Shown: positions 1 to 11,033 of the stretch, one piece after another | Position numbering within the stretch: position 1 is the stretch's first letter | Layout of the letters: each line of letters begins with the position of its first letter | DNA from: Valencia hispanica | Taxonomy: Eukaryota; Chordata; Actinopteri; Cyprinodontiformes; Valenciidae | DNA: 64,000 nt | Reading direction: 5' to 3' | Assembly: GCA_963556495.2 (NCBI GenBank) | Contig: OY747713.1 | Coordinates: forward strand, 2,901,321-2,965,320 | Made by a program: the position numbers and the translations under genes | The notes under the pieces: model-generated | The model's input: the letters and a program-made list of their open reading frames with translations, nothing else | Databases searched by the model: none | What the model was told of the DNA's origin: nothing

Positions 1-785
1 TGCTAACAGTTAGCTTCGGCTTCGAGCTTCTACTAGCAGAGACGTGCTCTGCTCTCTCCAAGCTGCAAAAATCAGCCTCCCCGTGGGCGGTCCCAAGCCA
101 AGGTGGGCGGGGCCAGGAATACTAATTTTCCCTGTGATGTAGAAGGGACCGCCTTTTTGTGACTCACTAACGCAGGTAATGGAGGTTGGAGGAAATGTTC
201 TCAAAGTCAGAGGATGTTACACGGTTTCTCAGTGAACGAGACATTTAAGGTTTAATTTTATACAAATATCTAATTTGTTTTATTATTATTTATTTTTTAC
301 TAGTGAAAACCAAAAAGTAAAAATAATTTTGCATTGCTGAGTGTGACTTCGGACACCCCTGTCCTCCACCAGCAGCATGCTAAAGGCCTGATCTGCAGAA
401 ACAGAACTTCTTGTTATGCGAACACCAAAGATCCGAGTGTTTGAGGGCATCAAACTGAGACTAGTTGGGTTTGATCAGGAGAACATCTTCATCATCCATC
501 AAAGCTACCAAGCAGAAAATCAACTGCGGCCATGTTTTGGTTTCAGCTTCTGAACAAAGACAACAACTGAACCAGAACATAGTTTAACTCCGATGACATA
601 ATCAGGAGCCTGTTTAGACCCGATTAAAGTTGGACAGTGCAGGAAGGAGGTTGATCTGAGCCCTTCTATAGAGAACCGTTCATCCATGTTCCAACCACGG
701 ATGAAAGCGGCTGGACCCATCCTTAAAGACGGAGGTCGGGGTCCAGTCTTCGCTTCGCTGCATCAAGAGGATCCAGTTAGTTTGG
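1..785. other. Intergenic sequence, no gene recognised
   Basis: Nothing here could be assigned. Bases 80-120 contain two GC-box-like GGGCGG motifs. Bases 394-550 are open on the + strand for about 50 codons, but I see no start context, splice pair or recognisable motif, so I do not call an exon. Upstream exons of the gene ending at 1772 could lie here or before the window. Confidence 0.4.
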
Positions 786-940
786 GCGTCTGGTTAAGGC
801 CAGCTTCTGGATGGTGGTGCTTCAAACAGAGATCCGGTTCCACTGAGACCTTGGAGCAGGCCTAGGACCCGACCTCATATCTGCCCTGGAAACACCTCGG
901 AGTCCTGGAGCCCCTGATGCTAGCTGGGGGTGGGGGTTCT
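786..940 (+). repeat. Degenerate LINE fragment (3' region)
   Basis: The stretch reads like the 3' end of a teleost non-LTR retrotransposon whose C-terminus resembles 'CLGWKHLGVLE' (bases about 880-922). The same family appears to supply fragments at 3771-3915, 13862-14010 and 41235-41475. The clade (RTE-like or other) is uncertain. It lies in what would be intron or upstream sequence of the gene ending at 1772. Confidence 0.45.
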
Positions 941-1088
941 GGAGAACTCAAAGCTCCACAATGGTTTGGGTCAAACTGACAGACGGCTGCTCAGCTGCTG
1001 TCAGCGAGTCACTTCATCTGGTGAAGCAGGTTCAAGAGATTATTATGGGTTGTTTTAATCCTGAAACACTGTTGCATCTCTGTTTTAG

Positions 1089-1772
1089 ACTCTTATTTTG
1101 AAGGGAAGTACCTGCTGGCCTACAGACACCTGGAAAAACGCCTGGTGAGTTCTGCAGCATTCTGGGGCTCGGTCAGAGAAACAAATGTCTACAAACAGGA
1201 TGTGAATCATTTCTAGGCACTGTGAGAATAGCATCACCAGCTAACCACAAGCTACGCTACGCTGTCCTCTCTGGTTGGTTGGCTTTCTTAAAATATCCAT
1301 AAAACTTAATGTGGTTCTCATGAATCAGACGTTTTGGTGACTTTGTTCTGTGTGCATGGATGGACCTTTTTATTATTATTATTTTTTTTTTACCAGTTTA
1401 AATATTTTGAAACAAATTTGCTTTGAAGTTTTCAGTCTTTTGAGTTGATTATGAGGAAATATCCTCATAACTCAAAACACATCAATCATTTTTTTTCCTA
1501 AAATAAAGAACTGAGGGAAGACCAAAACTATTCTACAGTTATTAGATGTATGTCAGTATTTTACAAAAATGTGTCCAGAATATTTTATGAAAGGTGATAC
1601 AGTTTAAAACAAGGATGAATAACTGTTATAGTATGAAAAGCAGCTTCAGGAAGTATTAAACAACATTAGTTTGAATCTAATAACCGGGTTTTATTTCTTG
1701 GTTGTTGTTTTTCTCCCTGTGTTGCAGTTTACTGGGGTTCTGGATGGCGTCACATATATTTCCAGGCTTTAA
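1089..1772 (+). CDS. Last two coding exons of an unidentified host gene (partial)
   Basis: Two exons are visible. Exon A is 1089-1144, after a pyrimidine-rich acceptor (TCTCTGTTTTAG) and before a strong donor (GTGAGT). With one base from an earlier exon it reads DSYFEGKYLLAYRHLEKRL. Exon B starts at 1728 after a long pyrimidine tract ending TTGCAG, continues in phase and reads FTGVLDGVTYISRL, then stops at TAA 1770-1772. The splice signals, the preserved phase and a poly(A) signal 250 bases downstream all agree. The visible protein is a 33-residue C-terminus; earlier exons are not identified. I do not recognise the family. The intron (1145-1727) is AT-rich and looks neutral. A chance pair of splice-like signals remains possible, but two good acceptors, one good donor and kept phase make that less likely. 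Confidence 0.55.
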
Positions 1773-2023
1773 CTCTCATCATCCAGCCCACATGATTATA
1801 GGTTCGGCTCCCGCTGCTGGCCACGCCAGAGTAAAGCCCGGGTCCAGGCCTGGACCTGCTCCCGTGTTTAGATCCTAAAAGTGGGAGGCCCTGGTGCCAT
1901 TACGGCTCCAACTGGGGTGATTTTATTCCTCTTTACGGCCCTGTTTACTGCTATTTTAGACCTGCGCTCTCTGAACCACATTAAAAAAACTGTAATTATT
2001 GTAATCTAGTTACTTGAAAAAAA

Positions 2024-2029
2024 AATAAA
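2024..2029 (+). terminator. Poly(A) signal AATAAA
   Basis: A canonical AATAAA lies about 250 bases after the stop at 1772, followed by a T-rich stretch. It fits 3' end formation for the gene whose last exon is 1728-1772. The surrounding run of A makes a chance hexamer plausible. Confidence 0.35.
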
Positions 2030-2107
2030 AATTTTTTTATCTGTTTCTATTTTAAAGGTTTAGGACTTTTACAAAACAAAACAGAAGCAGAAACGCAGAG
2101 GACTCAC

Positions 2108-2119
2108 TTTGTATTTCAT
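2108..2119 (-). CDS. Possible start codon and donor of a minus-strand first exon
   Basis: Reading the minus strand away from the CpG island, the leader runs from about 2330 to an ATG at 2119-2117. Four codons (M-K-Y-K) are followed at once by GTGAGT (2107-2102), a good splice donor. This is the expected form of a short first coding exon. No second exon was found, and such a gene would overlap the + strand exons at 1089-1772 in antisense. It is an inference from the promoter-ATG-donor geometry only. Confidence 0.25.
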
Positions 2120-2199
2120 CCTGCTTCTTATCGCCGGAAATCCAGACAAAACAAACTGACAAATATCCGCTTTATGACGACCAACAGCGACTCATGTAG

Positions 2200-2425
2200 A
2201 GAACAGCAGACCGGAGGGGGTTCTTCCGTCGGTTAGCGATCCATCCGGAGTCCGAGCCACGGAGAAACACGCAGGAATCCGTCCGAGAGCCGCCGCACCG
2301 CTTTCCGCTCCGCTCCGGCCGGACTGTCGCTCCGCATCGAGAAGCTCCAACGCTGCTTTACACACACGGCCGCTGATTGGCCAGCGCGACATTTCAATCC
2401 CGCCCACTACTCCGCTCCTCCAATA
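2200..2425 (-). promoter_or_regulatory. CpG-island promoter with CCAAT boxes
   Basis: This stretch is dense in CpG dinucleotides, unlike the AT-rich DNA on both sides. It holds a GATTGGCC (inverted CCAAT) near 2376, a CCAAT near 2419 and a GC-box-like CCCGCCC near 2399. CCAAT boxes usually sit 60-100 bases upstream of the start site, so their position at the high-coordinate side favours transcription on the minus strand toward 2119. A bidirectional promoter is also possible. No downstream gene was identified. Confidence 0.5.
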
Positions 2426-3770
2426 GGATTTCACCCTTCACAAAATCAGTCAGGTTAACAAAATAAAAGCCCCTAAAATACTTGAATGAAATCAGTTCAT
2501 TTTGACAATTTTATGCATATTTTGTGAATAAAAAATGTTGGAAACGATAAAAAAAAAAATTGAAGTTACATTTAAAGATGTTACATTTTAATTGTATCTT
2601 CCATTCATAATCTTTGTATTTTAAAATGAGACTTGTTGAAAAATTCGTTTATCAGTAACTTTTACAAAGTGAAACACATTTTATAGACTGATTCCACATA
2701 GCTGGATGTTTTCAAGCATTTATTTCTGATGTTTTTTCTGTCTACAGCCAATGAAAACACAAAATTTACGATTAAAATACTACATCAGACACATAAAAAC
2801 ATTTTATGACAGAAATGTGGGATTAATGAAGATTATGTTTAATACCCGCTTATAGGTTGTTGGTTTTTTTTCTAAAGGTGCTTTTAATCACACAAATGAG
2901 CCAAAGTGGATCACATATTTTAATTTATTGAATATGACTGTGTATTTATAAATATATATTTCTGAATTATATTTAAAACATGACCAAACCTCTCCCCCAG
3001 AAACACAAACAGCAACAACATGGAAATAAACATCAGTTATTATCTGCCAGGTTTTACTAATGCCGATATATCATGAATCCCTAATATTTTATAATATTGG
3101 TCAATAAAGTTTAAATGCATGACTTTTGAAATATAAAAGCCAAGCAAATGTTGGATACGTCGACATATTTATTACAGCTGTGACTCAAAATATTGTGCCG
3201 CTGTAATAAATAGTTATTTCTTGATGTTTTGGAACCGTTGTTTATAATTTCTGTCGTCAGCCATACGAATCTGAAAGCTTCACCTAATTCTGAATAAATC
3301 ATATTAAAGATAACAGGAATAACCACCGGTTAACTTTCAGTATTATTGTCATATCAGCTGAAGCTTGTAGATAATCAGCCAATACCAACAAACTTCTATG
3401 AGGTGAAAAAAATGGTTCAACATTGTATTTTTCTATAATGATTCCATGAACTGTCTAAGTTTTCAGCTTCTGTGGACATAATTTTACTCTAAAACTAAAA
3501 TGCTATTTATAATTTAACATCTTCTGACTTTCTCAGAACAGCGACATGATGATTATCTTCTTGATCTCTATGATGACAGGAAGTTCACTAGGTTGTAAAA
3601 GTTTCAGTGCAGAAACGCCACATGACTTCACAGAAAGCTTCAACTCTAGATAGCAACTTCTAAAAGCCCCCTCACATCTCCATCTTCTTCTGCAGGATCA
3701 ATCTTCTTCTTTTGTTCTGCGGGGTCAACTTACTCTTCTTTTGTATAGATTTATTTATTTATTTTTATTG
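2426..3770. other. AT-rich intergenic DNA, nothing recognised
   Basis: No coding exon, RNA gene or known repeat could be supported. The sequence is AT-rich with many short A and T runs. Confidence 0.5.
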
Positions 3771-3915
3771 TATTTGAATCATCTATCCACCCATCCACTG
3801 TCTCCCACCTAGTCCAGGAGGTCCGGATGTCCCTCTGCCCAGCGACACCCTCCAGCTCATACTGTTGCATCTCAGGGCGTTCCTAGAACAGAAGCCATAT
3901 CTACTGTAGTACCGG
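3771..3915 (-). repeat. LINE 3'-end fragment with ATCC tail
   Basis: On the minus strand this reads as the 3' end of the LINE family also seen at 786-940 and 13862-14010. The tail appears on the + strand as ATCTATCCACCCATCCACTG, followed by sequence matching the C-terminal region (CCTCCAGCTCATACTG, GGCGTTCCTAG). A GGAT-type 3' tail is seen again at the 13.9-kb fragment. Confidence 0.45.
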
Positions 3916-5395
3916 CAGTGAGATCTGATTGTGTCACATCCATCCCTTTCATCAGGCTCCCTCTGGACGAAAAGGTTCCTTACCCCCCTAAGTGCCTAAT
4001 TTGGAGGCTGCTTGACTTCTACTCCTGCTCCTTGAAGACATTTCAACTGTTCTTGCTAGAGGTTTCTAGTTAGGCTGTTAAGATTGAGGATAAGTCTAAC
4101 CGACCTTTGGAGGAAGTTCAGTTCAGCCTTTGAGCTGAAAGTCACCAGAAGCAGTAAAACATAACGTGTTGCTGCTATTTTACTTCCTCCTGTGAACATC
4201 GATTGCATCACGGCAGGCCTCTGCTTCCTGAAGATAAACTCATTAAACCGTTTTATCTTTTAGCGCATTTTATTCTATATGAGTTAGTTTTGAGAGAAAT
4301 ACCAGGCTGGCTTGAGGACAGCAGGGAACCGGGTCAGCCAGCTATCAGACAGCCTCTAATCGCGGGACTCCGTGTCAGAACATACCAGAACATATCAGCG
4401 CGCCACTCTCATGTTCCAGCTCTTGTTCTTTCTTTGACACCTAGAACCGCTGCTTCTCTAAACTCTCTGTGTCAAAGAGAAGTGAGAAGAAACACCCTTC
4501 TGATTTCTGTAAACCCGTCGCGTCTCGGCTCACGCCTACCGCCGTCTTCGCTGCACCACTTCAGCTCTGGAGGTTTCTGTTTGGGCCCGGTTCTGCTTCT
4601 CTGAAGGCGCTCGTTCATCACAATCTCAGGGACCCGATCGGGCCTCTTTGTCCCCGGCTAAACAGTCGCATCCTCCGATGAAGGCCTCGTGGCCGGGCTC
4701 TTTAAACAGTCGTTTGTGTAACGTAAACTGGGCCCAGCTGGAGCCCGTCCTCTGGACCACAAGCGTGCACCGGGGTGTATTCGTCCCTGTGGATCCAATG
4801 TGAACACCTGTTTCCTTGGACCGAACCAAACTCATTTTCCCATCTGTTTACATCAGCGCCTGGGAAGATCCCCGTCTGGCCTCCTTAATCCGCTCCTCGT
4901 CCCCAAATCCTGCTTCTGGCTCTCACTCTCACTGGGAGGCGTCATAAGTGCTCGGCGGCCAGGAAAGGATTTCTGCTGGCATCTGGGCAGCCATGCGTCG
5001 CCATGACAGGATGCCGAGGATGCCAGTGGCGTGGCCAGAAATCGCTTTTTAGGTTATAAATATTATTGAAATTAAGTTTATGTGGAAGTTCCGCTGTTGC
5101 TCCAACAGATTTGTGTCTGCATAGATCAAAAACAGCCTAGAACAAAGCATCCAGGCCAAAATAAAATATATTAAAGGTAAAGACTAAAACAGGTAGCTCA
5201 TGTCAGCTCTCTGACATTAACAGAAGGTATTTTTATGAGGTACTTAAGCCCTATCAGGCTTCACTCACCATTGAGACAACGTGCCGGTCTCTCTTGTGTA
5301 TCAGATGGCATAACATTTAGATAAACATTTTCCTCAACTCAATGATTAAAAAACTGAAGTCCTGGTTTTTGCCCCAGACAAGTTCCTCCCAAAAA
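3916..5395. other. Intergenic sequence, nothing recognised
   Basis: Several open stretches occur between 4200 and 5010, but none has a recognisable domain, convincing start or splice pattern. I see no known repeat here. Confidence 0.4.
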
Positions 5396-5399
5396 TAAT

Positions 5400-6155
5400 C
5401 GAGAGCCTCGGTCCTCTTGCTCAATATGTGAAGCCATCAGCGCGGAATCTCAGGATAACTCTTGATCCTGACTTCAATTTGGACGCACGCGTTATTCGCT
5501 GGGTCGTTCCTGTTTTTATCATTTGAAGAATATCGCCAAGCTGAGCCACATCGTGTCACGATCTGAGTTAGAGATTATAATCCACGCTTTAATTTAATCA
5601 TGTCTCGATTATTGCGACTCACTTTTTTCACTTTAAGTGAAAAAATCCATGGGCCGCCGCCAGACCGTCCAGAACGCTGCATAAAAGCTTTTAACGAGAT
5701 CTTCCAAGTATTCTCATGTCACCCCTCTACTGTCTCAGCTGCTCTGGCTCCCCATGCAATACAGGGTGAATTTTAAAATCTTGATTTTAACATACAAAGC
5801 TTTAAATGATTATGCACCCGTCTACATTTGCAAGCTTTTGCAGCCTTGCATCCCCAGCAGGTCCTTCAGATCCAGTGATCATCATCTGTTGATTGTGAAG
5901 AAGACCTATTTAAAAACTAAAGGTGACGGGGAGTTTGCAGTAGTGGCTCCCCCTCTCTGGAACTCCCTTCCTCTCAGCCTGAGAACTGAAGCTGATTCAG
6001 AGTATTCCTTTAAAAAGCATCTTAAAATCATCTTTTTAAAATGGCTTTTGCCTAGTTTCTTTACTTTCTGATTTTATATGTTCTGTGATTGTTGTAATGT
6101 TTTTACTGTTAAGCACTTTGTGATTATTTCTAGAAAGGTGCTATATAAATAAAGC

Positions 6156-6233
<78 letters not shown>
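5400..6233 (+). pseudogene. Rex1-like LINE, 3' half, decayed
   Basis: This is the C-terminal part and 3' tail of a non-LTR retrotransposon. Bases 5745-6070 are still open and read like a LINE C-terminus: YRVNFKILILTYKALND near the start, then VAPPLWNSLPLSLR. Upstream, from about 5400, the frame is broken by several stops and shifts, though traces remain (NIAKLSHIVS near 5530). The 3' end has the form seen in fish LINEs, CTTTGTGATT followed by TGCTATATAAATAAAG and a TTAC array. The element is 5'-truncated, lacks endonuclease and the reverse transcriptase core, and is dead. Rex1 is my best guess; another CR1/L2-group LINE is possible. Confidence 0.65.
6157..6233 (+). repeat. (TTAC)n microsatellite at the LINE tail
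   Basis: About 19 copies of TTAC follow directly on the LINE 3' end. Non-LTR elements of this group end in short tandem repeats, so the array is most simply an expanded 3' tail. Confidence 0.9.
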
Positions 6234-6235
6234 AG

Positions 6236-6954
6236 ATCAGCAGCAGACATATGCTGATTGCAAGACTCTACAAAGTGTAAACATAATATGGCCACCGTCA
6301 GATTCCCCATGCTTTATTAATTTAGAAGATAGAACATGTAGAAGCTGTTAATTATGTTGCTGCATCGTGCTGTTTTTGCTAACCGGAAGTAGCACCGGAA
6401 GTTTAAAGGGGCGGGATCATCTGAGCTCAGCGATTGGTCAGCTTTTCCCAAGGCACTATGGGGAATGTAGAAGCAACGTGTTTCAAAGAAAAGCCTAAAA
6501 CTCCCTAAACTAACACATTTTTAATCGATCCACATTTATTTGTTGTCGCATTAAATTGTGTTGGTCTTAGAATCGGTTACACAAAGCGATCTCACAGCTA
6601 GCTTTAGCTTGTCGCATAGCGTATTATTCAGAATAGCTAATGACAGCAAGTCAATTTGGTTTTATTTTATGAGGACTTTAAGTGTCACCACTCAAAAATA
6701 AGACGTAATTATGGTAAAATGGTAAATGGCTTGTACTTCTATAGCACTTTATTTAATGTAATTATATGAGACAGCCATTTTTGTGGGTGGGTCCATAGCA
6801 GAAGCCTCGTCCTGGTGTCTGTGGGGCGTTCAGGGTTCGTTTTAGCACCTTTCCTTTCTTACTTTATCGAAACAGCATACCAGTGTTAGTGACCGGGTGT
6901 TCTGGTTTGACAGGTCTTTGCCTCATAGAAAATAAAGTTACTAAAGGGGTCTGC
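6236..6954. other. Intergenic, with a short repeat-tail fragment
   Basis: Apart from the motif cluster at 6385-6475, bases 6716-6775 (AATGGTAAATGGCTTGTAC and following) resemble the reverse complement of the tail element seen at 12040-12165. The rest is unassigned. Confidence 0.35.
6385..6475. promoter_or_regulatory. Cluster of promoter-type motifs
   Basis: Within 90 bases there are two ETS-type CCGGAAGT sites (6386 and 6396 regions), a GC box (GGGGCGGG), an inverted CCAAT (GATTGGTC), and TTCCCAAGGCACTATGGGGA, which resembles a ZNF143/SBS site. This combination is typical of housekeeping promoters. No first exon was found on either strand, so it may be an orphan promoter, part of a transposon, or the promoter of a gene whose exons I missed. 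Confidence 0.35.
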
Positions 6955-7275
6955 TGGTTTCTCGAGGCGTTCAGGGGCCTCATCTGAACCCGGGAGAAAT
7001 CGTTCTGATCCGGGAAAAGAGCCGGATGAACCACCGACACTTATATCCAGATGCACAAATATCCAAATATCAAGACCATGTCAATTTAACACTCAGTCTT
7101 ATAGAAGTGATTTAAAACCTCAGCAAAAAGTTGTTTTTTCTCAATTTTCTTTTCTGACTTTACAATTTCCGAAAATATCTCAGTTTAAATATATAAAATT
7201 ATGAATTTAATCATGGAAATTTCTGTGTTTTCACAAATTTGTGACTTTTCGACATCAGACAATTTCTGAGCTTTT
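6955..7275 (+). repeat. Unclassified dispersed repeat, copy A
   Basis: It matches two other places in the window: 63205-63600 (same strand) and 62105-62500 (opposite strand). The shared core includes GCCTCATCTGAACCCGGGAG, a block encoding SDPGKEPDEPPTL in one frame, and further on AATATCTCAGTTTAAATAT and TTTAATCATGGAA. Copy A carries one extra base at the start of the shared coding-like block relative to copy C. The family is not recognised. Confidence 0.6.
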
Positions 7276-8190
7276 ATCTACAATGGCCCCGACACACCAG
7301 ATTTAACAATTTAACACGACAATTCCACTATATTATGACTCCGCTTGCTAACAACAAATATATGGAAAACTTCTAACATTTCTTGTGATTGCATAAAGCA
7401 CAAAACAATGTAATGTTTCTATAATATGTGAAATAATACACCAAAACTTTCCGCTTGTACTCTGATGGTTTGGTTTTAACGCATGCACATTTTGTAAGTT
7501 TCACTGCTATGCATGAGTGCGCTACCCGAAGGTATGTGGTTCTGATGGGTACAGGGCCGTTCGTCTTCGATAAGCAGAGGCCCCTGAACGCTCTAACTCA
7601 GCTCAGGCAGATTTATGGAACCGACCTCCTCGGATCCCAGCAGCGCTGAGGAATTCACTAACACCATACAGCAGAACCAGGGAGACAGTTACTCCGGAGG
7701 ACATCCAGCAGATTCTTACCATGAACCCAATTAATACAGCCGGAGGAGGCATTCCCAGCGCAGCCAGAACACTGCCACCGTATCCTCGGTGCCGGATGGT
7801 ATTTCACCTTCATGGTTCGGGTGTGACGGTTCCCTCAAAGCCGTCTCCCGCAGAAGATCACGGCTTCTCCATGTCCCACAGCAGATGAGTTATTCCTGAA
7901 GCAGGCGGGAGCGTGGGAAGAGCCGATTTCAAAACTTATAAATTATAAGATTAAATACAGTCATGCTTTAAACAAGGTGCCAAGAAAGCTTTAATAAAAA
8001 TCCTTTTTTTAAGGGCATAGATTCCCCCAGATTCGTCTACGAGGGTGTGGGCTCAGCCCCCGAAGCTCCCAGGTCCAAGAAACGCCCCTGGCTGAACCTG
8101 CAGGGACGACCTCTCCTGGGAAGGCTGGCGGCTGCTGAGATGTTCTCCTCTCTCCTCGGTGGTTTGGAGATGACCTTTGACCCTTCATAG
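7276..8190. other. Intergenic sequence, nothing recognised
   Basis: An open stretch at 7455-7649 and GC-richer sequence at 7540-7900 were examined; neither shows a known domain or a splice pair I trust. Confidence 0.4.
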
Positions 8191-8191
8191 A

Positions 8192-8500
8192 TAGGCAAGG
8201 CAAGGCATTTTTATTAGTATAGCAACAGTTTCAACAACAAGGTGATTCAAGGTGCTTTACATGATTGAGGGGTAAAATAAAAATAGCAGTAAAACACAGA
8301 ACATATAAAGTAAAAACAACAATAAAGCAAGAAGCACACAAAACATGATACATCAAAGCATGACTCAAAAGCAGCTCTAAACAGAAACGTTTTTAGTCAT
8401 GATTTAAAAGAACTCCGTGTTTCAGCAGCTTTGCAGTCGTCTGGAAGTTTGTTCCAGATTAGAGGAGCATAGAAACTGAAAGCTTTATAGAGTTGCAGCT
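8192..8500 (-). repeat. L2-clade LINE, 3' end fragment
   Basis: On the minus strand this is the last C-terminal codons and the 3' untranslated tail of an L2-like element. The tail is seen on the + strand as AGGCAAGGCAAGGCA, then TATAGCAACAG and GGTGATTCAAGGTGCTTTAC. The C-terminal motif for 'FYAPLIWNKLP' lies near 8440-8475. It is truncated just upstream of that motif. Confidence 0.75.
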
Positions 8501-10027
8501 ACGTTGCTAATGACTTTCCTCCTTTGCATTGCGTTAACTCTCACCTGTTTTGCTCCAGAGCAACAAACTGTCAAAGAAAAACAGAGAGAGGGTGCAGTTA
8601 GTTTTTCACTGACTTTGTGCTATATCCGACGACAGAGTGGAATCTGTGGAGTGTTTTTTTTACACCTGAGGTTAGATTTGATGAATTATTCAGCACAGCT
8701 CCTGATAAATGAAATATTGGATGTCTGCATCGCTGATATTGACCAAAAGAAACAGGCTGAAGGGTAAATATGTACCTTTATTTTTCCACTGTACGTTTCC
8801 TTAACCTCTGATTAGAAAGGAAAAAAAAGTATAAAACTCAACGTTTAATTCTGTTTGAATTTCTTCAACAGCATAAAGAGCTTGTCCTCTGTTTGTAAAG
8901 CTTTCTGTAAAGCAGCGGGTCATTATGGGGTCTGAGTTTGGATCGACAGCGACCCTGAAAGACCATCCTTGGATCAGTCTGGGGGGGGATTCTGCAGGCT
9001 TTATGTCCTGAGCAGGGATTTTTCACCATGCACAAAGCGACGCTGTTTGCAGGGAATCGGTGCGTCGCTGGAATTTTAAAGGCGACACTGAGGCATTATC
9101 CCGCGGCAGCCGGTGACAGGATGATGAACAGTTGCCTCCGCGGCCCAATACTGGAGCCGTCCAGAGAGGCAAAATGACTCACAGGGGAAGGTGTGCGCCC
9201 GGCAACGAGCGCTGAATGAACAACAGCGAAATGAGGGACAACATTGAACTGTGAGCTTTTAAACGCGGCCTCGGCATCCACCTAATTCACCGTCGGCATG
9301 CGCAGCACAATCTAGACTTTTATGGCCTTGTTTTCCACCGCCTTCGAGTCACTTATATCACCGCCCGGGTCGAGGGGCCAAATAAAGCAGAGCCTTTAGC
9401 TGCTCACAAGGAGGCTTTCAGGTCGCTGAAATACGACTGGAGCAATCGGAGCTTAACGAAGGCCCTAAAGACAGGAGGGGTCGGTCAGTCTGGAGCCGCC
9501 GCGCTGCCACCGATCTCCTCTGGATTCAGCTGACGGTGGCGAGGATACCCGATGTTTGGGATCAGCGTGCGAGTCACGCAGGTTGTCCAGGTAGATCATT
9601 GATCCAGGGAGGCGAATATTTGAGTCTTAAGAACGTCGACCTGCGTGTGAAAGTCTCCGCGTGGTTCAGTTTGATTCCCAAGGATTGCAAACACATCCCG
9701 TTCTCCACCCGTGTTTTATCTGACATTTGGGGATTGGAAAAGATGACGACGACAGACAGAAAGAAAGAAATGTCCCGGGTCTACATGCTTCGGTCAAAGC
9801 ACAAACATACAGCTGAGATTCACGTCTGTAACTGTCCAGTTTTTTACGATTTGGAGTGAATATTTAAAAGATGGAGGAGTTCACCTAAGCTGTTTTTTCG
9901 GACCTCCTGGTATTTTATTTTTAAACGCTTTCACCTTCAGATCAGTGTGACAGAGATGTGTTCCTCTCTGCAGATAGTTTGGAGATGACCTTATGACCCT
10001 TGCAGTTGTATTTCCGCTCTGACATGC
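8501..10027. other. Intergenic, partly GC-rich, no gene recognised
   Basis: Open stretches at 8504-8767 and 9536-9859 carry no motif I can name. Bases 9040-9550 have a higher CpG and GC content than the flanks and could be regulatory, but I see no clear promoter grammar. Confidence 0.35.
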
Positions 10028-11033
10028 AGCTAACACCAGTCCTGGACTCGGACTCAGTCATGTTTAAGGGACTTGGGCTCGGACTCCGACGTTTGAAATT
10101 AGCCGACGCTAATGTTAGCTTTTAGTTATTTTAGGTCAGATTACTGCACAAATTTAATGACTTCCCAAAACCTTTGTAAGTTTATGTGTGAAATGTCGAT
10201 TATTTATCGTTTTCACGTTTATTTTAAATCTGCCGTAACGATTCGGCAAAACAAGCTCGCTTGAAACATGTTTTTCATGCCTCTTAGCAACTTTCTAACA
10301 TAGTATAGCTATAAATATTTTGTGTCGATTAAAGAAAATTCTGACGCCAATAACATGACTCGGTCCGAAACGATTGGACCCGCCCGGTTGTCTTTCTCAC
10401 CAGACAAGCGCACCTCCGTATCTTAATGGCTCCTCCCCTCATTAGGCGCATTTAGCAGCAGAGCACGCTGGTGTAAAAGCAGTGTTGTCGCTATTTCTAA
10501 CGACTTTTCAGACCCCCATAACAACTTTTTTTTCCAAAAAGCGCCTAGCGACAAATCTAGCGACATTTCTGACCATCTGCTCAGTTATGTCAGAGAAGAA
10601 GAAAGAGCCGCGCTGCTACCGCTACGACTTTGGGACAAACTACCCAAAAAGAAAAACGGCATTTCAGGTCGTGGAAAACGTTTCCGCCATATTACTTTAC
10701 GAAAACTGCAACCGGTGTTTTGCGCTCTCTCGTCTACTGTGGCAATGCGCGTTCCCAAATCAGGTGGGCGTGGCCTAGGGATGATGATGTTTTAAGCTAG
10801 CTTGTTCTGCCGATTCGGTATAGAAGCTTCAAGCATGTTTTATCATGTTGCACATGCTACCGTGTTAGCTTGGTGATAGCCCTGGGGGACGGTGGCCATT
10901 ATTCACTTATTTTTGACTTGGACTGGAAGATTCTTTGTGGGACTCGGACTTGGCCTGTAAAGCCTAGCAACTCGACAGTGACTTGGACTCGAACACCGAG
11001 GTCCTAAATGTGACTTGGACTCGGGAGATGGTC
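10028..11033. repeat. Candidate DNA-transposon remnant with GACTTGGACTCG ends
   Basis: Short motifs of the form GACTTGGACTCGG recur at both ends (10042-10095 and 10915-11030), a pattern seen at the ends of a common teleost DNA repeat. The interior contains an open stretch (10482-10778) rich in Lys, Arg and Cys that I do not recognise. No target duplication was found. The call is tentative. Confidence 0.3.

Noticed and set aside
6157..6233. Telomere-like repeat
   Set aside because: The unit is TTAC, not TTAGGG, and it sits directly at a LINE 3' end.
10482..10778. 98-codon + strand frame as a gene
   Set aside because: No family recognised; it lies within a candidate DNA-transposon remnant and lacks supporting splice or promoter signals.
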